This document shows positions 23,639 to 34,273 of a stretch of 64,000 nt of DNA, piece by piece. A program made the translations under genes and the position numbers. The stretch's first letter is position 1, and every line of letters begins with the position of its first letter. Source of the DNA: Motacilla alba alba (taxonomy: Eukaryota > Chordata > Aves > Passeriformes > Motacillidae). Where the stretch lies: positions 6,987,501 through 7,051,500 of the forward strand of contig NC_052028.1 in NCBI RefSeq assembly GCF_015832195.1, read 5' to 3'. A model generated the notes under the pieces. It saw only the letters and a list, made by a program, of their open reading frames with translations, made no database searches and was not told the origin of the DNA.

Positions 23639-25035
23639 CCCAAAAATTACTTCATTATATGCTTTTAAAACTTTCATGATACAAGACTGTCGTTTGAGGT
23701 CATCAAATCCCCAAAATCTCTAAACTGAACCTTTGAGACTTCCTTCTGGTGTCAGAGTCGACAGCAACCTCAGGGTGGTGTGCTGTAAACCAAGACCCGA
23801 GTTTGTGCCCAGGTGTGGCACATCTGCACAGATGGAGGAGGGAGGGAGTTCCTGTCCCTGTAATGAGACAAAAACAAAGACCCCAAGTCTGGTACTCAAG
23901 GCCCGGCTTCAAAGTTCTGTCTTCAGGCTATAGGAGGCCAAGGATGCTCAGTGTGACTTCTGTCATTTTAAAACACAACCATTTCTGCAGATCAGAGCAG
24001 GCTCATATTAATGTTGTGGTTTAAGTCCATTTTACAGCAATTCAGAAAAAAAAATGGACAACTTTAGTTCTTGTGTACCCAGAGATGAAAGCAGGAGCTC
24101 TATTGATGTTGGCAGTTCCATAAATTGATTAGAAAAGGACCACTCCATTTGTCATTTCTCAGAAGAGGCACAGGGCAGATTTGTCTTAGTCACAGTCTGG
24201 TTGAGTAATGTGACTAAAAGCACAGCGCATTAGAATATTCACCCCCTTAGAGATTTTGTGTTTTCTGGACCGTTTTTATTGTTGAGCTATATTTAGGATG
24301 TATTTCACAGTGTATTCTGAGTATCTGTTGATGTATATGAGGGTTTTGGCCATGTAATACATTGGAATTAATTAGGAAATTATTTTCTATCATTTTGAAA
24401 ACTATGGAAAAACAAAATTATAAAAGCTACTTAAAACTTTTTCATATGTCAAATCCAATGAATGCTGGAGGTGAAACAACAATAAAAGGGTTGTTTACAT
24501 GACTGATGAGGTAAGCTATTATTTTGCAAATAAGTGTTTCCCCTTTGAGGATTTATTGGCTATTAGTGTAGTGTGCAATAAATAGGACTGATATTAATAT
24601 AAAAAGATTTGAAATTAATACAGGCTTGTAGCTTCCTGTAGAGTGTTTCTAGCAAATAACCTGCCATTTATTAAAAACTTCAAATAATGCTTTTGTACTG
24701 TGAAAATTCAAATTCTATCTAGTGATAAATCCCATTGCTATCAATTAATGTAAGTAATTAATATTTCAAAACCCATGGGAATAAATGTCATGACAGGATA
24801 AAAGCAATCACCATATTTACAAGTATTTAATTCCACCTGATGCAGATTGCAACATGTAATTTGAAGATCTGATAATCTGGCTTCTAGGGGAAGATGTTCT
24901 TTCAATAACAAATAATTTAAGCAATTCCTTGAAGTGATTGTTTTCCAGCATCAGTCTGTCAGTTAAACTTGGCTGAACTTTTCTAAGCAAGATAATGCTT
25001 TAAATGTAATGATGTGGCAAAGACACTTTGGAATT
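23639..25035. other. Non-coding spacer between two solo LTRs
   Basis: About 23700-23940 is somewhat more GC-rich with overlapping open frames on both strands, none recognisable. About 24380-24935 is strongly AT-rich with clustered TAAT, TTAATTAA-like and forkhead-type (TGTTTAC, 24492-24498) cores and looks like a candidate conserved non-coding block. The second LTR inserted about 100 bases beyond it. Confidence 0.5.
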
Positions 25036-25111
25036 ACGTATTGTGGGAGGCGGCCTGAAAGAAGAAAGTTTGGGAATGCCTTGGGAGACAACATGTGTGT
25101 TATGCAAGCTC

Positions 25112-25147
25112 CCATGTCAATCGCCGTGTCAGTCACCGTGTCAGTCA
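25112..25147 (+). promoter_or_regulatory. Three tandem 12-base repeats in LTR U3 (putative enhancer)
   Basis: Units at 25112-25123, 25124-25135 and 25136-25147 follow CCGTGTCAGTCA; the second and third are identical and the first differs at three positions. They lie about 150 bases upstream of the TATA box. Direct repeats at this place in a retroviral U3 are commonly enhancer elements; that role is inferred here. Confidence 0.65.
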
Positions 25148-25297
25148 CCCACTCCCCCCTCCCCTGTTCTGGAAGGTTCCTTGGTTCCCTGTTCCCCATT
25201 GGCCCCGAGGCTGGAACCACTCCCACCTCCTTTCCTTATTGGTTCATGTTGTTACCCCGCCCTAGCTCCTTCCCAAACCCCGCCCACCTCCCTGGGT

Positions 25298-25304
25298 TTA
25301 TATA
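25298..25304 (+). promoter_or_regulatory. TATA box of the 545-bp LTR
   Basis: TTATATA lies 14 bases downstream of a GC box and downstream of two inverted CCAAT boxes, the expected order in a U3 promoter. Transcription would start roughly 25-30 bases further on, near 25330. Confidence 0.65.
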
Positions 25305-28300
25305 CCCGGACCTCTGCCACAGTCAGGGCCTTTTTGCCTCTGCTCCCCTTCAGGGGAGGTTGTGTCCTTGCTACTCTTCACTTCCTCCCTCCATAAACCT
25401 CTCTGGATTAACCGCGCAAGAAGCTCTCCTGCCCTTCATTTGGTGGTGAGGCTTTTTTATATTACGACATCCGGGCTTGGGCGGAAGGTGGGCTGAGGGT
25501 GGTACCAGGTGGCACCGTGGAGGAGACGCTCCCGGAGCAAGAGGTAGCCTGGCGGCAGCGGCCCAAGGAGAAACAGCAACCCTGCAACGTATGTAATTTA
25601 TACTTGAGTATTAGCCACGAGTAATAACACCATGAATGACTGAGCTTTTAGATTCTCCCTGTGCAACAAGTTACTCCTGTATGTAACAAATACACAAAGA
25701 CAGTTCTTTTAAAACTCTGACAATACTCGTATTTGTCCTGTATGTCTGATTTGGTAAGGGATTAATTGGAAAGCAAAGAAGACAGAAAAAGAATTCCTAT
25801 TTCAAAACACTGGTCTTGACAAAACATGAAATATCAGTTTTGTTTCTTGCATTCTAGTAAATAATATCCTTATCTAGAATAGGAATTGCACTGCATTAGA
25901 CTAGAGATACAGGCATTTTATTCTACCAACTAGTTTCTACCCACATATGACTGAACTTCATGAATAATAAGCCAGATTTGCTTGAGATTTCAGGCTCCTG
26001 AGTACACAAAGCATTTATTTCACTCCTTCATTGCATTATAATCTGCAGTGGTAGCAAACACCTTAACACAATATGAATATGAAATATGTTTCAGTCTTAT
26101 TTAGAGTTGAAAAGTTTTTGACAGGAATGAGGATACTTTATGTAATCATTTGGGGTTTTTTGTATATTAAGTGAATATTTTCTCTGCAGCTGAAAATTAA
26201 TGGACTGACAAAATACCCAGTAACGTTTCAGACATTATATGAAACATATTCTGTCCTGACTCACTGTAAAGTTTGGTTGCAGTCCCTTTGTCCTGCTTGT
26301 TTATGCGCTTGGCCCATCTACCAAGAGGTTCAATATGTGTTCCAGCTAACACCACTGGTGGTGTGGTTATGGAGATGTGAAATTGGAGTGGGACTCTTCA
26401 GGCAACACCTCCACTGTCAGTCTGGCTCCTTGTTTTTGCTCCTAAGATCTACTCACCTACTGCTAGAGAGCCTAATTTGGCCCCAGGGCTCCCTCCAGAT
26501 GAGCTCAATCTGTCTGGGAGTGTGTGCACAGCTGCCCACAGAGGCTCCAGGGTCCTTCCATCAGGGCTGGACTCACACAGTGCAGTGCTTTGGCTCTCAC
26601 TGATTCTTTTTTTTTTTCCCTTAGATGCTGTTGCAGCTGCTCACAGAGCCTCCTGCCTCAAAGCTGGGGTGCTAAACACCCACTCAAAGAGCCACCTTAC
26701 ACAAATACTTCTAAAGGCTACAGTGTGGAATGTTTGCAATTTTAGGCAATTGAACTAAATAAGATAATTAAAAAACAATTATCTTTTGCTGGGCCACAGG
26801 AATGATGTGGGATATATATGGACACAGCCAAGTCTTCTTGGGAAACTAATAACTATAGGCAAGGTGAGCAGAAGACCATCCAAAACAAATAATCAGGGCA
26901 TGGTGGACTAGATAAACCAGATCCTTTCAAAAAACTTCCACCCTCTCTGAAATTTTCCTTTTTAAAAGAGAGAACTCTCTGTTGCAGTCACACAGCTGGA
27001 TGACAGCACAAGCAAACTCTGACAGCCTGAAGCTGCTACTTGACTCGGTTTCACAGAGAAGCTGAGAAAAAAATCAGTAATGCTACTTGGTCAGGTTAAA
27101 AGATGTCTGAGACAGGGTTTTAAAGTAGTTAGGAATTAAGTTAAGAAGACATTGACAGATTTGATATCTGATGGAAAAAAGATTCCAAAGAAGGGCAAAC
27201 AGAGTATCAGAAAGGGATAGAAAATACAACTAAGAGGGTGCTGAAGTAAGTGAAGAACATGAGGGAGAAATGCAGCTATTAGGAGGCTGAAGACAGATGC
27301 CAGTTGCTGAATTTGGAACAGTCCATGAAGACAAAAAGCTGAAGACTTGTACAAGGGTTAATTATATGGATATAAAACCTGAAATGATGTTGTAGAAATC
27401 CTATTGCCAGAGTCTCTAAAACTGATCATTGTATTTCCATGAGAATACTGTTTGAAATGTATGAGAGCCCTGAAAAAAAAATTTGATTTCTTGTTAGATG
27501 TAGACTAGTATATGAGAAGTATCAACAATTACACTGTGTGATAAGCATAAAAAATGCCATAGCAATGAAATGAAAACAGTTGAAGTCAGTGAGACAATGC
27601 TGGGTCTGATTCAGGCCCCAAAAATACAGCTGAATTCCAAAGTCCATTTTGAAATATTCTAGAAATACAAGAAATTCCAGCTTCATTGTACTGCAACTTA
27701 CATCAAAAACTTTAATATGGGAAATTTCGAAGTTATTCCAGAAGTAAATGAAATGCCTTTTGAAGTTATAAACTAATTCAAGATATGATCCTAGTCACAT
27801 AAGTCTACAGAGTATGAGATTTGAATAAATTAGGTTGAATGAGAGAGAAATTTAAAAATTATCGGGATTCCTTGATATCCCAGAGATTTGTCTTGTTCCC
27901 AGCAGCCACTCCCACAGGCTGAGACTGCAAGCCTGCTGTGAGAGATGCCTGGTTACTGCTTCTGAGCTAACCAGAGACACACAGCCATCCTTCTTGTCTG
28001 CTCTTCAGTTACTGGTATCCAGGTTTATCTACAGCAGCACAGTGTTGCACAGTTAGACACTCTCTTTGCTCCAATAAATTTAGGGTAAAATGCAACTGGC
28101 ATAAACATTGCTGCTGGAATCTAAGATCTATAGGCCAAGAAAAAAAAAAGAGAGGCTGTTAGCATGAGCAATACTGCAGCATGATGGATTGCTACTTTAT
28201 ATTCGTCTCACTAGCCAATACTCACATCCTGTAACATTTGCCAAGTTTCAGAGTTAGGACATGTGTAGAAATACTACGTTTAAATTCTTGGTGTAAAATC

Positions 28301-28995
28301 CAGACAGTTATGTATTTATTCCAGAGTTATGGGTTCATCCAGAGTAAGGTCTGGGTTTTTTCCCCTTTCCTCTCTTTGTCTCTGTCTCTCTCTGTCTCCT
28401 CCACTGATTTCTTGTACTGTTTCCTGGAGACCCAGAATTTTCATTTCTGTATTCCACTCTAAAGCTAACCTTAGAGGCTCAGCAAGTCTTGATTGTTTCT
28501 ATAGTGATTGGAGTTGGAAAAATGGCTGACTACTAATATCTATTACCTGAACTGTCCTTGGGAAGCATTTGTTGCTTCAGCCACCTCAGTTATTCCCTGA
28601 AATCAGGGAATGCTGTCCACTGGTCCCTTTTTCAAATCTGCTGTTTTCTTCTTCCACTGTCATTAACAGAAGTAGCAAGGCTTCCATCAGTCAAACCTGA
28701 GGCAGTCTGGAGCAGAACACTTAGGAACAGCAGAATGTTGTTCCTTTTGACATTTATGGGTGGAATGTTATACCATCTCCTTTGTCACTTTAGAGCCTTT
28801 TATTCATGTGCCATTTAATACTGCACCTAGCTGTAAAAATAAGTCATTAGTGAGCAAAATGTTGGCACTCTGAGGCCCAAAATTCCTTATGCAGGAATAT
28901 TTTCAACATTTTTAATTGTTTCTAAGTGACTAATAAGGATAATTTTGTTTCCATTTACATTCCCACTCTAATGAACATGTTTATCCTGTGAATTC

Positions 28996-29025
28996 ACAAA
29001 ATCACAGAATAAGCTGAGTTGCCTC
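28996..29025 (-). mobile_element. Possible CR1 LINE 3'-tail fragment, antisense
   Basis: The segment reading CACAGAATAAGCTGAGTTG, preceded by CACAAAAT, closely resembles the reverse complement of the avian CR1 3' end, where CAACTCAGCT is followed by ATTCTGTGATTCTGTG-type repeats. Similarity fades immediately to the right, so at most about 30 bases are supported. A chance match is quite possible. Confidence 0.35.
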
Positions 29026-31756
29026 AGCAGATGCTATTAGTAATGCACTCCTTCACCATATTTATACCTTTGAACAGTTCTTACTATTCTTTTATTATTT
29101 TGCACCTAAGAGTCCTTTCTGTATTAGAGGCTAGGAAAAAAAAAAAAAACAAAAAACAACTTCAGGACAATAAAATTCAGCTGCCAACATGCTACAACAC
29201 CTGAAACTTTAAACCAGCTGTTGGTAGGGATAAGACCAGCGGGCTGGAAATGTCATTGATATGTGGCCATTGTCAGTGTGAAATAAAAAGATATGATGTG
29301 CAGGTTTTGCCAGTGAAGTCAGTTTATTCCACAAAGAGCCCATTTCTATCATTTATATTTTCCTCCAAATAATACTTTAGCTTAGAGAAGAAATAAAGCT
29401 ATTTCAATGAAAGAGATGGGGGGAAAAGAGTGAGACAGACAAAAATTGAAACACATTGTAAACACAAAAATACTTTCTTCTTCTTCCCAACAATTCCTGG
29501 CTACTATATGTGTCCTTAACTGTTCTAGAGCATTTATTTCCAGCAGTTCTCCTATGGAATCAAAAATGTTAGGCAGGTAAGATGGGGTAGCTTCAGGAGA
29601 GTAGAGAAGGTTCCATTTCAGAGAAATGCCAAAGTTTTAGTACTGAGGTTTTCAGGCTTTATCTCTGCTGGCAGCTGTGACACAGAAACATGGTGGGAAC
29701 CCATTATGAAATATCTTTAAGGGTGGAACACAAACTTTGGTGGACACAGGTTCAGTCCAGCATTTCTAATTCATTAAGTGTTTTCACTTTGTCTCTCATG
29801 CGACTCATTACAAATAAGCAAGGTGACCTCTTCGTGTCATAGCTGAGGGGAGCAAGGTGACCAGACCTGTTCACTTGGGGGTTTAGTGTCCAGACTTTCA
29901 CTTCCCAAGAGTGATGCAGCTGAGCATTCCACAGAGATAAAATCCTTGGACTGAGTCTTGTAACGCCCTTCAGCATCTGGAGGCAAAATGAAGTCAATAA
30001 GCACTGAGTAAGATTTTGGAAGGGATAATGCTTCTGTCACTGCTTCACTGAATGTAGAAGGATAATGGTGACATTTTATCTGCTTTTCTGTAGTTCTGAT
30101 GGCACTCCAGTCCCCACTGTGCAACACTAGTGACTTCAGGAGGTACAATTTTGCTCCATTTTAGAGTACTTATCTCCAAACTGGTAATGCAAAACTCTTA
30201 GGAAAATTTTGTTAGATCATTAGATCCTCCATCCACTTTCTACTTCACCTGTAGCAACCCCTGTGAAAGAGATATCTCTGCTTGTTCAGGATTTGCCTGT
30301 AGTTATTCTTTTCTTTCAAAATTTTGCATGAAAGCAGACACATATACAGCCACTTTTTCTTGTACATTAAGGCCATAATACATTTCCTCTCAGCTAGATT
30401 TGATCAAGTAGGCTCAGAAAAAAAAATTTAATGCACTTCTGTTTTGAGGACTGTCTTATAATGGTTTTTTCACATTTCTCATGGAGTTATCTGAAGAAAT
30501 GTTACGTGATGTCTGAAAACCAGCTGTCAGTTTCTTGCTATCAGGGAACTTTTACTTTCTAGCCTATTCTTTGTTTCAGGGACTCATTATTTTCTAGTTT
30601 AAGGAGTAGAGAAAATGAATTCTGAACAAGTTGAAATTCCATAACCTCCAAGGTTGCATTTGTCACTAACTCTGCTTCAGTGCTTTCTCACTTCCATTTC
30701 TCCTTCAGCAATTAAACTAGTTAGTTTTCTGTTGCCAAATAATTTTTAATAGAAATTGCATTTTACAGATGTGTTTTCTAGATATGCACAAATGAAGCAT
30801 TTATGCAATCAGTGGGGAGAAGAATATGTCCTCATCAGTGATTTTTCCTGTGTCTGTTGGGTACTGGCTTAGAAGGCAATGGGTCACTCCCAAAAAGCAT
30901 TTCTGTCTTTCCAGTTAAGGACACTTACAGTGGCAGCTGAGCTGGTTACACTCTGGTGAGATAAGTATTCCTAGCATGAAGTTTATTACAGGAAATATAA
31001 AAAATGTAATACATATAAAAATGCAATCTATACACATTCATAATGCATACAGTGGGAAAAATCTGCCAAATCCTTGTGCATTTGTCTTTTTGAATTTTTA
31101 CTTTGGACATTCTTAGACATTACTCTGACAAGAATTGAATGTCCAAAGACATTTCTCCCCATACAGTGTTAAACCTAACCGTCTGCACAAATATTCTCCT
31201 TTGCTTCTATAACATTACAGCTGATGAGAGAATAACCTTATCTTTTTGATTTAGCCATAATTTTGCTGAATTTTAGTGGCCTAATGTGGATAAGGAATGC
31301 ATCCATTTTCTGTAGATTCTGTGATTCTTTACTGAGCCCTAAGGATTTCTTATTTCCCTCTTAATGTAACCTGAAATAAACCAGACCATATTAGATAACT
31401 GAGGATTTTGCTCTTTTATGGTTAATAGATAAATTTCAAGATCTGATTGAATATTTGATTTCAATTCCAACAATTCTGACAATAGACTGATTTCCTTTCT
31501 CCTTAAATTACAAAAATATTTCCTTTGTTTCAATAAGCAAAATAAGCTTATTGAAGTAATTAATTATCATTTGAGTGAAAATATTTAAGTTGTAGGAAAT
31601 CTCTACCATTTATTAAAAGCTGATGAATTTAATGTGGTTTTGTGAAATATTTGGGGTGTGTGTAAACAACAGTGCACAACAGTTTGCTTAGAGAAAGTGC
31701 AGCCTTCCCCTCCCTTCAGGAATGAACTCCCCACTTGTGCAAAGAGCTCCCCATAC

Positions 31757-31795
31757 ATAAGGGATGTAAGAATGTATATAAGGGATGTGAAGAAT
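31757..31795 (+). repeat. Imperfect tandem duplication, period 21
   Basis: ATAAGGGATGTAAGAAT at 31757-31773 is repeated as ATAAGGGATGTGAAGAAT at 31778-31795 with one inserted base. It is a local duplication with no recognisable context. Confidence 0.75.
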
Positions 31796-33100
31796 CCTTT
31801 GTGTTTTTTCCAGTGCTTCCAATGCAATCTTTTGGCGTTGGATTCTTACATAGACAAGAGTTGAAAAGATTTCCGTCTCCATTTCATTTAAAGCTGTTAG
31901 GATATTTGCATAAAAATATGAATTGCATTCTCCTCTTTTGAGACTCTACTATAAAACTGCCCATACCACAGGATGGGAAGAGCTGACTCACTGCTCTAAT
32001 TATAAATCTGAAGACTAATTAACCTTCCAGGACTAAATTAAATTCCAAAATAAAAACGAACAGACAGAAGAAGCCTTTAAACAAAGTTTTAAAGCCCACT
32101 AGAATATAAAGTACTAAATATAATCTGGAGGCTGTTTTTGAATATGACATTGATGAAGTTGTACTGTATTTGAAAATGTCACATGCAAAAGTAGCTTGGG
32201 AAACAGGCATTCACACAGCTGGGACAAACACTGTCACAACTGAAATGCACTACTGCAAGGAGCTCTGTAAATTTATAACAAAACATTTTCTTGCAACATT
32301 GTTTCAGATCAAGATTTGTTTCTTCATTATTTAAAATCAAACTGGATTAATCCTATTTTTTTTTGGATGGGAAACCCCACAGAACATCCAATTCCTGGCA
32401 ATTTTTTTTCCTAAGTTAAACAAAACTGCCTTGTATAAGTGGGAACATATTTGTGGACTGGGCAACAAAATTCCATTTCCCTCACTGGAACTGAATCAGA
32501 TTCATAAGTCCAAAGAGAAATAAAATTTTCCATCTTTCAAAAAAAGCAAATAGGCCTGATTCTGAGTGGATGAAGGCTGTTTGTGACATATTTTTGTTCA
32601 TATATATTCCAATAGAACCTTAATTTAATATTTTAGTATATCTCTGAAATAAGATCATGAGTAAATTAATAATGGGTAAAATGATTCCTTCATTGGCCTT
32701 CTTTTCAAGTTTCAATTTCTAGAGATTAAGACTGAGCAAACACCAAAGGTGCAAGGCCTTGCCTCTGAGCCACTGCTTCTGTCCTGAGTACTCAATTACT
32801 TTGGGTGGATGTTCTGCATGATTCCTCTTGATAATTTGTTATAGGACTGCCAGATACTGTAGGTTTTGCCAATAAGGAACTCACGAGGGGACAACTCAGA
32901 AAAAATCTAAGTAACCTCACATTCACCTTGCTAATCTATGACTTTTTGTGAGTTCTTTTGGAGTCAGGCACTGAGAGGGAATGATCAAATATCAATTTGC
33001 TGCCCCTGGGGGGTTGCCAGGGCCTTCAAGAGTCTTGTCCAGCTACAGTCATTTTTTTTAATTTCTCTATTTTATGTATCTTGTATATATATAGAAACTC

Positions 33101-33119
33101 TTTTTTTTTTTTTTTTTTT
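33101..33119 (+). repeat. Poly-T run, 19 bases
   Basis: An uninterrupted 19-base T homopolymer follows TATATATATAGAAACTC. No element with a poly-A tail on the minus strand was recognised to its left. Confidence 0.9.
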
Positions 33120-33984
33120 AATCCTGAGCGGAGGATCCACCTAGTGAAAAACCACTCAACCTAACAAAAATCCTACATTCTTCTAAATGCAAGCTGTCAA
33201 AGTTTAGTTACCTTTGCTAGAGTTTAAGCTGGGTCAGTCTGCACTGAATTTGAGGAATAATACCTTAGCACTGAAAAGCTCTGTGGGTGTACATATGTTA
33301 ATATGTACATTTATTGTCAAGGTTGCACAGCAGTTTTATTCCCCTTTGGATGCTCTAAGCTGTGACTGATGGTGGCCAGAGCATGCTGTGTTTCAATAAG
33401 CTTTGCTTGTAACCTGCTAAGCGATGGCTTCCCATTCCTCTGCAGGATTATAGGATTATGCAGCTGATAACTTCTCTGGAACAGCTTTCACTCAGCAGAG
33501 CTAAAAAGTGCTTTGACTGAAATGTTGCTTCCTAGAAGGGATAGAATTTTGTTTGACATATATGATCAGGCTTTTTTTGCATCAAGTTGTAATTGATGGG
33601 AGACAATACAATTTGACAGACTTTGAAATATTTACTTACCAAACAAAAAAGTTCTCCATGTGAGACCCATTATTTTCTTTCTCAATTTTACTATTTGAAG
33701 TTAAATATTTGGGGATGGGGGAGTCAGAACTTCACCCTGAAAGATACAGAGCTCTTCTAGTTTAGACCCAGAACCACATATTAATTTATTTTGGAAATTA
33801 GCACAATTGGTAAAAAAATCCACTATAAATTGCAAAAAAGAATAAATCCTAACTTTGTCCAAGGATCTCCAGCTTGGCATAGTGTCATCCAGTTCTATTG
33901 CACCTTCAAGATTTTAATTTTCTGTTATTGCTTTCTGTTGCTTAAAATAGGTCTTAAATTTACAAACATGCAAACATACAGGTA

Positions 33985-34269
33985 TGTGGGGAGATAGTGC
34001 AGAAGGCAATCTCTATTCTCCTACATTCTATCTCACCCCTAAGGAGCTGCAGCTGTACTGATCACCAAAGATTAGGAACAGGCCTGCCCGTAACAGGCCC
34101 CAGCTGTGTCCAATAAGGTGAGTGCCATAAAAGAGTGGGTTACCTGGCTGAGAAGGGAGCTGGAGTTTGTTGGCTGGGCTGTGGGGGAAGAAGGAGTTAG
34201 TGCAGCAAGGAGCTGCCCATGAGCGATCACTTAGAAGGTATGGAAGTTTTGCAATAAGATGACAATGCA
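33985..34269 (+). mobile_element. Probable small solo LTR, 285 bp, with 4-bp target duplication
   Basis: The segment starts TGTGGGGAGA and ends GACAATGCA, flanked by GGTA at 33981-33984 and 34270-34273. Plus-strand promoter-like signals lie inside in the expected order: a CCAAT box at 34110-34114, a CATAAAAG TATA-like element at 34126-34133, a G-rich stretch, and an AATAAG polyadenylation-like signal at 34253-34258 near the right end. A 4-bp duplication fits class I (gammaretrovirus-like, ERV1) integration. The GC-richer body contrasts with its AT-rich surroundings. No internal viral sequence is attached. A 4-base duplication alone could be chance, so the exact boundaries are less secure than for the two LTRs at 23-25 kb; a non-LTR origin is possible. 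Confidence 0.55.
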
Positions 34270-34273
34270 GGTA

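Larger units (their letters stand above)
25042..25586 (+). mobile_element. Solo LTR, GC- and CpG-rich, 545 bp, class II-like by 6-bp duplication
   Basis: Begins TGTGGGAGGCGG and ends CAACCCTGCA, with TG...CA ends and a perfect 6-bp target duplication. Plus-strand U3 signals in order are three 12-base direct repeats (25112-25147), two inverted CCAAT boxes (ATTGG at 25198-25202 and 25238-25242), a GC box (CCCCGCCC, 25278-25285) and a TATA box (TTATATA, 25298-25304). Next come a pyrimidine-rich putative R/U5 and a weak CATAAA polyadenylation-like signal at 25392-25397. The 3' third is G-rich. No internal retroviral sequence is attached, so it is a solo LTR. Open frames of 122-146 codons cross it in two frames but are by-products of high GC content. 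The 6-bp duplication suggests an alpha/beta-retrovirus-like (ERVK-like) origin; I cannot name the family. Confidence 0.88.
25036..25592 (+). repeat. Target-site duplication ACGTAT flanking the 545-bp LTR
   Basis: ACGTAT occurs at 25036-25041 directly before the TGTGGGAGG start and at 25587-25592 directly after the CCCTGCA end. The feature spans both copies. A perfect 6-bp duplication abutting TG...CA termini is strong evidence for integrase-mediated insertion and fixes both element ends. Confidence 0.9.
25593..33980. other. Non-coding AT-rich stretch, no gene seen
   Basis: No coding frame is convincing. A good-looking splice acceptor (pyrimidine tract 26604-26622, AG at 26623-26624) is not followed by a recognisable exon. 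A possible CR1 tail fragment lies at about 28996-29025, a 21-base-period duplication at 31757-31795 and a poly-T run at 33101-33119. The rest is featureless to my reading. Confidence 0.6.

Noticed and set aside
25009..25449. 146- and 122-codon overlapping open frames, plus strand
   Set aside because: They run through the GC-rich solo LTR in two frames; stop codons are rare there because of composition.
31305..31330. CR1-like tail (GATTCTGTGATTCT)
   Set aside because: Short match without any supporting upstream similarity; easily chance in AT-rich DNA.
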